DNA of 64,000 bases from Streptomyces radicis (GCF_003626575.1 NZ_RBDY01000031.1:17533-81532), one strand, 5' to 3'. Positions 26,101 to 31,745 are shown, counted from the first letter of the stretch. Translations and numbers: made by a program. Notes: generated from the letters alone by a model not told the origin.

Positions 26101-26632
26101 GGGACGAGGACTGTCCCGTGTCGACGGTCATGCTGGGGCCGTTGAGCCCGAGGGTGTGGGAGACGCGGTTGGCGATGACGCCGCGCTGGAGGCCCGTGAG
26201 GCTGTGGGCGGTCAGGGCGTCGGTGCCGTGGCGGTGGACGAGGGTCGCGTAGTCGTCCCACATCGCGCCGACGAAGACGCCCGCGCGGCTGCCGTCGAGG
26301 GTGGCGGGGAGGATGCGGGCGTGTTCCAGGGCCTCCCAGACCAGCTCGAGCGTGAGCCGCTGCTGCGGGTCGGTCATGGCGGCCTCGCGGGCGGTCATGC
26401 CGAAGAAGGCGGGGTCGAAGCGGTCCACGTGGTCGAGGAAGCCGCCGCGGTCGGTGGGGGCCTTCGGGTCCCAACGGTCGGCGGGGGCCGGGCCGATGGC
26501 GCTGACGCCGTCGCGGAGGAGGGACCAGTAGGCGTCGATGTCGGGCGCGCCGGGAAGGCGGCAGGACATGCCCACGACCGCGATCGCGCACTCGGCCGCA
26601 GACCAGGACACGTCCGACGTGTTGTGCGCCAA
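14195..26632 (-). CDS. Modular type I polyketide synthase pksA: KSQ loading module plus modules 1 and 2
   Basis: First enzyme of the assembly line, about 4145 residues. It opens with a KSQ-AT-ACP loading module, then KS-AT-KR-ACP and KS-AT-DH-KR-ACP, the same domain plan as TylGI-type loading PKSs of 16-membered macrolides. The open frame extends further upstream, to 26875, but that part is low-complexity sequence over the promoter. I place the start at TTG 26630-26632 because GGAGGT lies 4 nt upstream and the protein then begins just before the KSQ entry motif. The C-terminus has a coiled-coil docking region and an acidic tail ending DAMDVADLIHLAMDGTES, typical of class-1a C-terminal docking, consistent with handing over to pksB. 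Driven by the promoter at 26698-26754. Confidence 0.95.
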   Translation of the reverse strand: MAHNTSDVSWSAAECAIAVVGMSCRLPGAPDIDAYWSLLRDGVSAIGPAPADRWDPKAPTDRGGFLDHVDRFDPAFFGMTAREAAMTDPQQRLTLELVWEALEHARILPATLDGSRAGVFVGAMWDDYATLVHRHGTDALTAHSLTGLQRGVIANRVSHTLGLNGPSMTVDTGQSSSLVAVHTAVESLRNGESTLALAGGVNLVIAPHSTAAPARFGGLSPDGLCYTFDERANGYVRGEGGGVVVLKRLDDARADGDRVICVIRGSAVNNDGGGETIATPRQDTQAEVIRLAHTRAGTTPERVQYVELHGTGTRTGDPVEAAALGAALGTHRTTPLAVGSAKTNVGHTEGAAGITGLLKAVLALHHRTLPATLNHRRPGVPLDALNLRVVTETGPWPRPDAPLVAGVSSFGVGGTNCHVVLEQAPDPAPPTEPVSPPAALPVTLAARNDAALREQAARLLAHLDAHPRLTPLDCAFTTATARTAFDRRAAVLAGDRATLRTGLDTLAHGGSTPGVMRGTAARDEKLAFLFSGQGSQRLGMGRELYGAFPVYAEAFDAVCARFELPVKDVVFGEDADLLNRTEYTQAGLFAVEVALFRLVEYWGVRPDFLAGHSIGEIAAAHVAGVLSLDDACTLVAARGRLMGALPEGGAMIAVQAPEAEVLPLLVEGVDLAAVNGPDSMVLSGDESAVVELARRWKHKRLRVSHAFHSHLMDPMLDEFRSVAQALTYHPAQLPIAGQPESVDAEYWVRHVRDAVRFHDAVESLRAQGVGTFLEVGPDGVLSAMADGIPLLRKDRPEAESLLATLATAFTRGVTVDWASFYAGTGARHVDLPTYAFQRERHWFDEDTPHSALAPTPESVAPTSLTHEEALELVRAQAALVIGTAHPSQIPADATFRDLGFTSLLGIDLCALLNNATGLRLPNTLIFDHPTPLAVAELLSATPGGDATPTAAPVAMSDDEPIAIVAMGCRYPGEVRSPDDLWKLVIDEEDAITPLPVDRGWNVESLYHPEPGRPGKTYVREGGFLHDAAAFDPAFFGISPREALAMDPQQRLLLETSWEAFERAGIAPSTLRGSTTGVFVGAMAGDYGPRLHEAPDDFGGYLLTGTTASVASGRLSYTYGFEGPALTVDTACSSSLVALHVAMRALRRGECSLALAGGVTLMSTPGILVEFSRQRGLAADGRCKPFAEAADGTAWAEGAGLLLIERLSDARRNGHPVLAVLRGSAVNQDGASNGLTAPNGPSQQRVIHAALADAGLTTADVDAVEAHGTGTTLGDPIEAQALLATYGRDRDAERPLWLGSLKSNIGHTQAAAGVAGVIKMVMAMRNGVLPRSLHVDAPSSHVDWSSGAVTLLAETRAWESNGSRRAGVSSFGVSGTNAHVIVEQAPSDEPQGGRPPASGPVPWVLSGRSEAALRAMAGQLVSRIGALDARDVAATLLSRSAFEHRAVVVSGAEGLEALASGAPTAGVVEGVARAAGGTVFVFPGQGSQWVGMASGLWDASPVFRGSMVACGEALRPFVDWDFEAALSDEALLARVDVVQPVLWAVMVSLAAVWRSHGVEPAAVVGHSQGEIAAAVVSGALSLEDGARVVALRSRSIVALAGRGGMISVPLPVDEVVLPEGVSIAAVNGPNSVVVSGDPEGLETVLATVERSRRINVDYSSHSAHVESLRDEILEVLAPIAPRSGDIPFYSALTGGEFDAAGLDAAYWYENLRNTVRFEQATRALLADGFGAFIETSAHPVLGVALRETSADADAIVLGTLRRSDGGMERLLLSLGEAFVHGIPVDWHIAHGRHVDLPTYPFQRQRYWPEAPAARDVVDGEFWAAVERGELALDKTAQRAITAWRDGRKQRSAIDSWRYRVEWKPLTDRPAQPLTGTWLLIGDAEPYAAALRAHGARVVTEPEDRVTAILAVDPAPVDVVALLADDSDATLWCLTHGAWEADPSRAAVWGLGLGAAVEHPDRWGGLVDIEGPADERSLTRLIAVLQGDEDQVSIRRSGAFGRRLVRAGAAPAGTWEPTGTCLVTGGTGALGAHVTRWLVERGAQRVVLASRRGENAPGAAELRADLEGRLTFATCDMTDPAAIAELVNGIPDLGVVIHAAGIEDHGPIGALTPARIDEVLAPKADAARHLHEATRGRDLRAFVLFSSGAGVWGSGGQGAYGAANAVLDALAAHRRAQGLPATSLAWGAWRGAGMATQYGDTVHWERLGLAPMDPALAIAALDQALAADEVAVTVADIDWDRFAPAFTAVRPSKLLSPLTGTGGDAAKGDAPDGLAARLTGLPEPEQRALVLELVRVHAAAVLGHQGIDGVATDKAFKSFGFDSLMTVELVKRLTGATGVRLLPNAVFDHPTPTALAEHVRAQALGVKADAEVVVAPVAVDEPIAIVAMGCRFPGGISSPDDLWNLVVGEDEAITPFPEDRGWDIEALYDPEPGQAGKTYVREGGFLDDVAAFDPEFFGISPREALAMDPQQRLLLETSWEAFERAGIDPATLRGSRTGVFVGTMWQDYGPRLHEAPEDFSGHLLTGTTTSIASGRLSYTYSFEGPAVTVDTGCSSALVAFHWAAQALRRGECDLSVVGGATVMPTPGVFVEFSRQRGLATDGRCKPFAEAADGTGWAEGIGVLLVERLSDARRNGHPVLAVLRGSAVNQDGASNGLTAPNGPSQQRVIRQALASAGLSPSDVDVVEAHGTGTTLGDPIEAQALLATYGQDRDAERPLWLGSLKSNIGHTQAAAGVAGVIKTVMAMRHGIMPRTLHVDAPSSHVDWSSGAVELLTEARAWEPNGPRRAGVSAFGISGTNAHIILEQPEETPAAPEPVVADAPGPVPWVLTARSEAALREAAGRLAPLAERLDAHDIAATLLSRPLLEHRAVVLNGDLDAVTRGEPAMGVVEGVARPLGGTVFVFPGQGSQWVGMASGLWDASPVFRGSMVACGEALRPFVDWDFEAALGDEALLGRVDVVQPVLWAVMVSLAAVWRSHGVEPAAVVGHSQGEIAAAVVSGALSLEDGARVVALRSRSIVALAGRGGMISVPLPVDEVVLPEGVSIAAVNGPNSVVVSGDPEGLETVLATVERSRRINVDYSSHSAHVESLRDEILEVLAPIAPRSGDIPFYSALTGGEFEAAGLDAAYWYENLRNTVRFEQATRALLADGFGVFIETSAHPVLGIALRETAEDADAIVLGTLRRSDGGMERLLLSLGEAFVHGIPVDWHIPHGRQVDLPTYPFQRQRYWPETQPAQAGDLGAAGLDATGHPLLGAAVTLADGGGLVLTGRLSPDAQPWLLDHVVGGVPLLPATALLDLALHAGARVGCDLVEELTLESPIALPAEGGLQLQVTVGAPDDAGRRTVALYSRAEDAAEWTRRCGGTLAPAADPAPAAGLTAWPPPGAEPVDIDALFDRMADQGIDYGPAFHGLAAAWRDGDHLYAEIDAAKDADRYALHPAELGTSLHLLSLGDAPDAGPLRMPFIWSGARLHTPGTGALRVRISPAGDEGLAFLVADATGAPVATVASMVRRTVSAVTGLGALESLHQVRWTPLTPPANTATGAAHRRWGLLGPDERKVGALLGSSGVPLTSYPDLAAIDDVPDAVFLPVPGAAAPGDTPGAVRSAVHAALTTVQGWLADARFAASRLVVVGAGVEDDPAQAAVWGLLRSAQREHPDAITLLDIGDAPDALTGPTLTAAVRAGEPEIAARAGTLVAPRLARAAAPSAPTAPTAPAEARRLTGTVLVTGASGGLGMALARHLVETHDVRGLVLASRRGASHAPLAALADELRARGARVAVPACDVSERDQVLALLDGIDDLTAVIHTAAVLDDGTIQSITPERVGRVLAPKTDAALHLHELTEGRDLSAFVMFSSIGGRLSGIGQGAYSAANATLEALARRRRARGLPGTALAWGLWADEGGMGSRLDATDIERHSQSGIAALPMAEGLALFDAALASDEAVLAPVRLNHAALRDLAEAGNLPPLLTDLVRAPRRERAPKDTGPASLAGASVETLAELVRSHVAAVLGYAGPRAVEENRAFTELGLDSLTAVELRNRLSAATGLRLPATLVFDAPTPSAVATELARRLSPPDAGTAHADTADDARVRDLLATVPVARLRDTGLLTQLLALTVSAEESTTPDGAPGEDNTVDIDAMDVADLIHLAMDGTES
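15501..15536. repeat. 9-bp tandem repeat, about 4 imperfect units, in the linker before KR2
   Basis: Units gcgggcgcg, gtaggcgcg, gtaggcgcg, gagggcgcg. They encode a Pro/Ala/Thr-rich linker just upstream of the KR nucleotide-binding motif of module 2. In-frame (3 codons per unit), so length changes would not break the frame. Confidence 0.8.
16945..17945 (-). repeat. AT cassette (YSSH type), copy 2 of 4
   Basis: AT of module 2. It shares long identical DNA runs with the copies in modules 3, 1 and CY. The match with module CY also appears in the upstream KS: about 160 bp around 18550-18710 and 58560-58720 differ at only a few positions. Confidence 0.82.
19520..23768 (-). other. PKS module 1: KS-AT(YSSH, methylmalonyl-like)-KR(A-type)-ACP
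   Basis: KS about 23768-22480 with DTACSSSL. AT about 22205-21208 has GHSQGE (near 21935) and VDYSSHSAH (near 21650-21668). KR about 20587-19950 has GGTGALGAH; the LDD position reads GIEDHGP, so not B-type, and SSGAGVWGSGGQ near 20160-20215 has the A-type Trp; Tyr and Asn follow in AYGAAN. ACP reads FGFDSL near 19650-19690. Predicted outcome: condensation onto the acetyl starter, methyl branch, A-type hydroxyl. Confidence 0.87.
21205..22205 (-). repeat. AT cassette (YSSH type), copy 3 of 4
   Basis: AT of module 1, nearly identical in DNA to the AT of module 2 (for example around 21240-21370 versus 16980-17110, and 21540-21780 versus 17280-17520). Confidence 0.82.
23800..26600 (-). other. PKS loading module: KSQ-AT(malonyl)-ACP
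   Basis: KS-like domain about 26595-25366 in which the active-site Cys is Gln: VDTGQSSSL, Gln codon at 26111-26113. This is the KSQ signature of decarboxylating loading modules. AT about 25062-24105 has GHSIGE and VSHAFHSHLMDP (near 24490-24530), which selects malonyl-CoA; decarboxylation would give an acetyl starter. ACP about 24040-23800 has LGFTSLLGIDL: the phosphopantetheine Ser is present, with Thr instead of the usual Asp before it. Confidence 0.93.
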
Positions 26633-26642
26633 GGGGACCTCC
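26633..26642 (-). promoter_or_regulatory. Ribosome binding site that fixes a TTG start for pksA
   Basis: On the minus strand GGAGGT (26642-26637) is followed by CCCC and then TTG. No ATG or GTG near the KSQ entry motif has a comparable site. Confidence 0.65.
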
Positions 26643-26697
26643 GCTGGAATGGTGTTCCCGCGACCGCGGAACTCGTCGCGGCATGCGACCGCTTGGC

Positions 26698-26754
26698 ACA
26701 GTACGAAGCGTGGCGGAGCGCCGGTAACCCCTAGCTGTCCCCCTACGGCCCCTA
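26698..26754 (-). promoter_or_regulatory. Predicted pksA promoter with three TAGGGG activator boxes
   Basis: On the minus strand TAGGGG occurs at 26754-26749, 26745-26740 and 26733-26728 (steps of 9 and 12 nt). The last box reads CTAGGGGTT and is followed after exactly 24 nt by TACTGT (26703-26698), a TAnnnT -10 hexamer. The leader to the TTG would be about 60 nt. The rest of the gap to ydbS (26755-26919) shows no TAGGGG box. Confidence 0.7.
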
Positions 26755-26919
26755 GCACGGCACCGCTGTCACCTGCGGATAAGGGGAGGACGCGGGTGGG
26801 AGGGGGCGGGCGGTGCGGTGGGCGGGACGGGGTCCATCGCCGATGTGATATCCCTTCCCCACGAACCCCTGGCAAACCCCCACGCGATGCGAGGCATCGC
26901 GAAGCACCCGGAGCTGAAG

Positions 26920-27462
26920 ATGGCCCAATCCGTGACCCGTGACAGCCGCGCGGAGTCCAGCGGCGACGCCGACGCGGAGCTGGTCCTCCGCCCGCCGAGC
27001 CACCCCGTCGACCGCAGGTCGGTCGGGTGGTGGCTGACGCAGGCGCTGGTGACCGTTCTTCCTCCGGTGCTGATCCTGTTGCTGCTCGCGCTGCTGATCG
27101 AGCCCGCCCGTACGTGGCTGCTGCTGCCCGCGGCGATCATCGGGGCGCCGGGGCTCGCGTACATCGTGGCGATGCCGCCGTGGCGTTATCGCGTGCACCG
27201 CTGGGAGACCACCGAGGACGCGGTGTTCACGCGGGCCGGGTGGGTGCGGCAGCAGTGGCGGGTGGCGCCGATGGCGCGGATACAGACGGTGGACACGATC
27301 CGCGGGCCCTTGCAGCAGCTGTTCGGGCTTTCCACGGTGGTGGTCACGACGGCGTCGGCGGCGGGGCCGCTGCGGATCGACGGGCTCGACCACGAGCGGG
27401 CGCGGGACCTGGTGGAGGAGCTGGCCGACAAGGCCCAGGTGGAGACCGGGGACGCGGCATGA
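26920..27462 (+). CDS. YdbS-like membrane protein, single bacterial PH (bPH2/DUF304) domain
   Basis: About 180 residues. Two hydrophobic segments (about residues 25-75: LVTVLPPVLILLLLALLIEP, then LLLPAAIIGAPGLAYIVAMP) precede a bPH2 domain with the typical WRVAPMARIQTVDTIRGPLQ and GLSTVVVTTAS strands. The start is chosen at ATG 26920 with GGAG 6 nt upstream; longer in-frame starts have no such site. The next gene overlaps by ATGA. YdbS/YdbT pairs occur widely outside secondary metabolism; in Bacillus they have been linked to resistance to a heterologous peptide toxin, but the biochemical role is unclear. No TAGGGG box lies upstream, so this gene is probably not part of the cluster regulon. 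Confidence 0.85.
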   Translation: MAQSVTRDSRAESSGDADAELVLRPPSHPVDRRSVGWWLTQALVTVLPPVLILLLLALLIEPARTWLLLPAAIIGAPGLAYIVAMPPWRYRVHRWETTEDAVFTRAGWVRQQWRVAPMARIQTVDTIRGPLQQLFGLSTVVVTTASAAGPLRIDGLDHERARDLVEELADKAQVETGDAA

Positions 27463-29018
27463 GGGGCGCGCTCGACGCGGAGGAGGCGAGGGCGGCGGAG
27501 GTGGCCGGGCCCGCGGAGGCGGAGTGGCGGCGGCTCGACGCCCGGATCATCTGGGTGGTGACGCTGTGGGGTTCGGGCCTCGCGCTGGTCACGCTGGCGA
27601 TCATGTGGTGGCGTAACGCGCCCTGGTGGCTGATCGCGCCGGTGCCCGTGCCGTTGGTGTGCGGGATCGGCTACGAGGCGCTGCGCTGGTTCAAGACGCG
27701 GTACCGGCTGACGTCGACCCATGTGGAGCTGAAGACGGGCCTGTTGACGCGCACGCACCGGTCGATCCCGCGGAACCGGGTGCGCAGCGTCGATGTGACG
27801 GCCAACCCCCTGCACCGGGTGCTGCGTCTCGCGCTGGTGCGGGTGGGCACGGGGCACCGGGTGAGCTCGACGAAGGCGGCGGTGCTGTCGTTGAACGCGC
27901 TGTCGGCGGCGGACGCGGAGGAGCTGCGGGCCGGTCTGGTGCGGCGGGCGGGGACGGGTGAGCAGCGGGCGATCGCGCGCCTTGACTGGCGGTGGCTGCG
28001 GTTCGGGCCGCTGTCGTTCGCGACGCCGCTGCTGGGGCTGAGCGCGGTGGGCGCGACCTACGAGACGCTCGACATCCTGGGGTTCGACCCGGACAACGTG
28101 CTGATCCCCGACCTGATCGACTGGCTCGGCGAGGCGAACCTCCTGCCGGTGATCGTGCTCGGGGTGCTCGGGCTGCTGCTCGCCGGGGCGCTCGGGGCGC
28201 TCGGCTGGTATGTCGAGACATGGTGGGACTTCCGGCTGATCAGGGAGCCGCATGGCGCGCTGCGGGCCTCGCGTGGCCTGTTCGTGACGCGGTCGGCGAC
28301 GCTGGAGGAGGAGCGGCTGCACGGCGTCGAGGTCGCGGAGCCGCTGATGCTGCGCCTGGGCGGCGGCGCGTACACGTACGCGGTGGCGACGGGCGCGGGC
28401 AGCACGGACGACGAGGCGAGCACGTTCAACACGAGCGCGCTGCTGCCGCCCGCGCCGATCGAGGAGTCGCACCGGGTGGCCGCGGCCGTGCTGCGGGAGG
28501 AGCGGGATCCGACGGCGTCGGTGCGGCTCGTTCCGCACCCGCGGCACGCGCTGGCGCGGCGGGTGCGATGGGCGTTCTTCTGCGGGCTCGGGCTCGGGGG
28601 CGTGCTGGTGGGGCTCGGGGTGTGGCTGACGCCGGTGCTTGCGCACATCGGGTGGGTCTCGGCGCTTGTGGTGTGGGTCGCTGGTGTGCTGTTCGCGCGC
28701 GACGGCTACCGGAGTCTGGGCCATGGCATCACGGGGCGCTATGTGGTGACGCGTCATGGCAGCCTCAAGCGGCGCACGATCGCGCTGCGGCGGAGCGGGG
28801 TGATCGGCTGGACGGTCACCCAGTGGGCGTGGCACCGGCGTTCGACGCTGTGCCGGGTGACGGCGACGACGCCGGGTGGCCGGGGCGCCTACCACGTGAA
28901 GGACGTGCTGATGGGCGAGGGGCTCGGCTTCGCCGATGAGGCGGTGCCCGGTGTGCTCACGCCGTTCCTGGTGCGGCGCGGGGGTACCCGGGGTGCGGAT
29001 GACCAGGGGCTTTCCTAG
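27459..29018 (+). CDS. YdbT-like membrane protein with several bacterial PH (bPH2/DUF304) domains
   Basis: 519 residues, overlapping the previous gene by 4 bp (ATGA), so translationally coupled. Hydrophobic pairs near residues 30-70, about 185-255 and about 370-410 each precede a bPH2 unit: YRLTSTHVELKTGLLTRTHR with IPRNRVRSVDV, then DFRLIREPHGALRASRGLF with LEEERLHGVEV, then RYVVTRHGSLKRRTIALRR. This three-unit plan and length match the YdbT family. Its 3' end contains the activator boxes of the downstream TEII promoter: the TAG stop itself is part of one TAGGGG box. Function in the cluster, if any, is unknown. Confidence 0.85.
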   Translation: MRGALDAEEARAAEVAGPAEAEWRRLDARIIWVVTLWGSGLALVTLAIMWWRNAPWWLIAPVPVPLVCGIGYEALRWFKTRYRLTSTHVELKTGLLTRTHRSIPRNRVRSVDVTANPLHRVLRLALVRVGTGHRVSSTKAAVLSLNALSAADAEELRAGLVRRAGTGEQRAIARLDWRWLRFGPLSFATPLLGLSAVGATYETLDILGFDPDNVLIPDLIDWLGEANLLPVIVLGVLGLLLAGALGALGWYVETWWDFRLIREPHGALRASRGLFVTRSATLEEERLHGVEVAEPLMLRLGGGAYTYAVATGAGSTDDEASTFNTSALLPPAPIEESHRVAAAVLREERDPTASVRLVPHPRHALARRVRWAFFCGLGLGGVLVGLGVWLTPVLAHIGWVSALVVWVAGVLFARDGYRSLGHGITGRYVVTRHGSLKRRTIALRRSGVIGWTVTQWAWHRRSTLCRVTATTPGGRGAYHVKDVLMGEGLGFADEAVPGVLTPFLVRRGGTRGADDQGLS

Positions 29019-29060
29019 GGGAGCTAGGGGTTGTGCGGGCGCGCGGGGCTCTGACAGGTT
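29005..29060 (+). promoter_or_regulatory. Predicted TEII promoter with TAGGGG boxes
   Basis: Boxes AGGGGC (29005), TAGGGG (29016-29021) and TAGGGG(TT) (29025-29032), at steps of 12 and 9 nt, with CAGGTT (29055-29060) as -10 candidate exactly 24 nt after the last box. The first boxes overlap the end of ydbT. Confidence 0.62.
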
Positions 29061-29097
29061 CGATGGGTACGGCTATGACCGAAAGGACGTCCCGACC

Positions 29098-29850
29098 ATG
29101 AGCGACACCGGCGACCGCTGGGTGCGGCGCTATCACCCGGCGCCGGACGCGCGGACCCGGCTGGTCTGCCTGCCGCACGCCGGCGGTTCCGCCAGCTACT
29201 TCTTCCCCGTCTCCAGGTCGCTGTCCCCGGCGATCGACGTGCTGGCCCTCCAGTACCCGGGGCGTCAGGAGCGGGCCAAGGAGCCGTGCCTCGACACCGT
29301 CGAGGAGCTGGCGGACCGGGTGGTGGAGGCGGTGACGCCGTTCGTGGACCGGCCGGTGGCGCTGTTCGGGCACAGCATGGGCGCGTCGATCGGGTTCGAG
29401 GTCGCGCGGCGGCTCGAGGCGGCGGGCACGACGCCGGTCGTGCTCTTCGCGTCGGGGCGGCGCGCGCCGTCGCGTTTCCGCACGGAGAGGGTGCATCAGC
29501 GGGACGACGACGGGATCGTCGCCGAGATGAAGAAGCTGAGCGGCACCGACGCGTCCCTGCTGGGGGACGAGGAGGTGCTGCGGATGATCCTTCCGGCGAT
29601 CAGGAACGACTACAAGGCCGCGGAGACCTACCGGCCCGACCCGAGCCTGAAGCTGGCCACACCGGTATACGCGTTGACCGGGGACTCGGACCCGCAGTGC
29701 ACGCTCGAGGAGGCCAAGGCGTGGGCCGAGCACACCACGGGGGCGTTCGACATCGAGGTGTTCCCCGGCGGGCACTTCTACCTCAACGCGTGTGTGCCGC
29801 AGATCCTCGGTCTCATCAAGGAGTACCTGGCCAAGCGGGTCGCGGCCTGA
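29098..29850 (+). CDS. Type II (editing) thioesterase
   Basis: 250 residues, alpha/beta-hydrolase of the RifR/GrsT/TylO type that releases aberrant acyl groups from stalled PKS carrier domains. The nucleophile elbow is GHSMG (Ser93); the triad is completed by Asp198 (GDSDP) and His226 (PGGHFYL). The N-terminal CLPHAGGSASYF and LQYPGRQERAKEP motifs are characteristic of this family. AAAGGA lies 10 nt before ATG 29098. It is a single-gene transcript between its own TAGGGG promoter and the terminator at 29894. Confidence 0.95.
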   Translation: MSDTGDRWVRRYHPAPDARTRLVCLPHAGGSASYFFPVSRSLSPAIDVLALQYPGRQERAKEPCLDTVEELADRVVEAVTPFVDRPVALFGHSMGASIGFEVARRLEAAGTTPVVLFASGRRAPSRFRTERVHQRDDDGIVAEMKKLSGTDASLLGDEEVLRMILPAIRNDYKAAETYRPDPSLKLATPVYALTGDSDPQCTLEEAKAWAEHTTGAFDIEVFPGGHFYLNACVPQILGLIKEYLAKRVAA

Positions 29851-29893
29851 CCGGTCGGGCGTGAACTCGATGTGAACTCGGGTGTGAACGTCG

Positions 29894-29922
29894 GCGGCCG
29901 GGTGCCTGGGGCACCCGGCCGC
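29894..29922. terminator. Bidirectional intrinsic-type terminator between TEII and the hydroxyacyl-CoA dehydrogenase gene
   Basis: Perfect 13-bp GC-rich inverted repeat (29894-29906 and 29910-29922) with a 3-nt loop, in the 101-bp gap between two convergent genes. There is no strong T-run, as is common in actinomycetes. Confidence 0.75.
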
Positions 29923-29951
29923 TTCGCGTGTGCGCGGGGCCGCCGGGCCGC

Positions 29952-31700
29952 TCAGTAGACGCGCAGGCCCTTGCCCGCCTTGCGGCCGAGGTGACCGAGG
30001 TCGACCAGCTGCTCCAGGAGCGTGGCGGGGGCGAGGCCCGGCTCGTCGAACTCCTCGTGCAGCCTGCGCTGGATGGCCAGCGACACGTCGAGCCCGATGG
30101 TGTCGAGCAGCGCGAACGGGCCCATGGGGTAGCCGAATCCGCGCTCGACGGCCGCGTCGACCTCGATGAGGCTCACGTCGCTGTGCTCGAGGTTCCGCAT
30201 GGCGCTGTTGAGGTAGGGCAGCAGCAGGAAGTTGACGATGTATCCGGCGCGGTCGCCGCAGACCACGGGGGTCTTGCGCAGGCGCAGGCACAGGGCGTGC
30301 GCGGTGGCGAGGGTGTCGGGGCCCGTGGCGTCGGTGTGGCCGAGCTCGACGAGCCTCATGACGGGCGCCGGGTTGAAGAAGTGCAGGCCGACGACGCGGT
30401 CGGGGCGGCCCGTCGCGGCGGCGCACTCGGCGACGGAGAGGCTGGAGGTGACGGTGGCCAGGATCGCGTCGGGGCGCACGAGTGCGTCGAGGCGCCCGAA
30501 CAGCTCGCGCTTGAGCGCCATGTCCTCGGCGACGCCCTCGATGACCAGGTCGCAGTCGGCGAGGTCGGCGAGCGAGCCGGTGGGCTCGATCAGCGCGAGG
30601 GCGGCATCCTGGGCCTCGGCGGTGAGCTTCCCGCGGCGCACGCCGCGGGCGAGGGAGGCGCGGACGCCGTCGACGGCGAGGGCGGCGCGCTCGGGGGTGC
30701 GGGCGGCGATGACGGTGGGTATGCCGGCGCGGGCGGTGAGCTCGGCGACGCCCTTGGCCATCAGCCCCGAGCCGACGATGCCGACGCGGGTGATCTCGCG
30801 GGCGGTGCCCCCGGGCAGCTCGGCGTCGGCGGTGGTGACGGGCTCGCCGCGCTCGTCGTAGTCGTAGAAGCCGTGGCCGGTCTTGCGGCCGAGCCTGCCG
30901 CCGGCGACCAGCTCGGTGAGGGCGGGGGCCGGGCGGAAGGAGTCGTCGCCGGTGCGCGCGGCGAGGCCGTCGAGAACGGCGGCGGCGCGGTCGAGGCTGA
31001 TCAGGTCGAGCATGCGCAGCGGGCCGACGGGGAGGGCGCAGCCGAGGCGCATGGCCGTGTCGATCTGCTCGCGGCTGGCGTAGCGCTGGCCGTAGAGGGC
31101 GGCGGCGCGGTTGAGGTAGCCGAAGATCAGCTCGTTGGCGACGTCGCGGGGGCCCGCGCCGACGGCGACGGGGGCGCGGTCGGCGCGGGAGAGCAGCGCC
31201 TTCACCTTGGCGACGGTGGTGTCCGCGGTGGCGGCGGTGCCGACGACGTCGACGGTCTCGCCGATCGGCGGCGGGGCGAAGCAGCGCAGGGCGACCGTGC
31301 GGGTGGGTCGGCCCGAGGCGATGGCCAGGTGTTGGAGGGGCAGGGATGTGGTGCTGGTGGCGATGACGGTGTGTGGGGGGCACACGTCGTTGATGCGGCG
31401 CAGCACCGCGTTCTTGATGTCGAGGCGGTCGGGGACGGACTCGATGACGAGGTCCGCGCGCGCGAGGGCGGACAGGTCGGAGGTGACGGTGACGGTGTGG
31501 GCCGCGTCGCCGAGGCGGGTGCCGACCCGGTCGAGCACGGCCTGGTCGGTGTCGACCCCGATGACGTCGACACCGGCGTCGCCCAGGGCGCGCAGGACGT
31601 TCTCGCCCATGGCTCCGAGCCCGACGACGCCGACGACTCTGACGGCGGGATCGTCGAGCACGGAGCCGGGGTGTTGACCTCTCTCCGGCGATGCGTTCAT
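29952..31700 (-). CDS. Tandem (two-copy) 3-hydroxyacyl-CoA dehydrogenase, N-terminal copy degenerate
   Basis: 582 residues made of two 3-hydroxybutyryl-CoA dehydrogenase units, each a Rossmann fold plus helical domain. Unit 1 (about 20-285) has GVVGLGAMG; unit 2 (about 305-582) has GIVGSGLMA. Unit 2 keeps the catalytic pair His440 (GLHFFNPAP) and Glu452. In unit 1 the same positions are Arg139 (ALRCFAPPP) and Asp151, so it is probably not catalytic. It lies 45 bp downstream of ccr in the same direction with GGGGAG before the ATG, so the two form an operon. Likely role: interconversion of acetoacetyl- and 3-hydroxybutyryl-CoA en route to crotonyl-CoA, the ccr substrate. No thiolase or crotonase is nearby. 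Confidence 0.88.
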   Translation of the reverse strand: MNASPERGQHPGSVLDDPAVRVVGVVGLGAMGENVLRALGDAGVDVIGVDTDQAVLDRVGTRLGDAAHTVTVTSDLSALARADLVIESVPDRLDIKNAVLRRINDVCPPHTVIATSTTSLPLQHLAIASGRPTRTVALRCFAPPPIGETVDVVGTAATADTTVAKVKALLSRADRAPVAVGAGPRDVANELIFGYLNRAAALYGQRYASREQIDTAMRLGCALPVGPLRMLDLISLDRAAAVLDGLAARTGDDSFRPAPALTELVAGGRLGRKTGHGFYDYDERGEPVTTADAELPGGTAREITRVGIVGSGLMAKGVAELTARAGIPTVIAARTPERAALAVDGVRASLARGVRRGKLTAEAQDAALALIEPTGSLADLADCDLVIEGVAEDMALKRELFGRLDALVRPDAILATVTSSLSVAECAAATGRPDRVVGLHFFNPAPVMRLVELGHTDATGPDTLATAHALCLRLRKTPVVCGDRAGYIVNFLLLPYLNSAMRNLEHSDVSLIEVDAAVERGFGYPMGPFALLDTIGLDVSLAIQRRLHEEFDEPGLAPATLLEQLVDLGHLGRKAGKGLRVY

Positions 31701-31745
31701 GGTGGCGTTCTCCCCGTTGGGTTCTTCGCGGTGACTGCTGTCGGC

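Noticed and set aside
26633..26875. N-terminal extension of pksA to an ATG at 26875.
   Set aside because: The added residues are low-complexity Pro/Arg sequence over the predicted promoter boxes and -10, with no ribosome binding site; the TTG at 26632 has GGAGGT in front.
29851..29951. Repeated gtgaactcg-like words after the TEII stop as an operator or attachment site.
   Set aside because: Only short imperfect words (around 29861-29890) with no palindrome; the region is explained by the terminator that follows.
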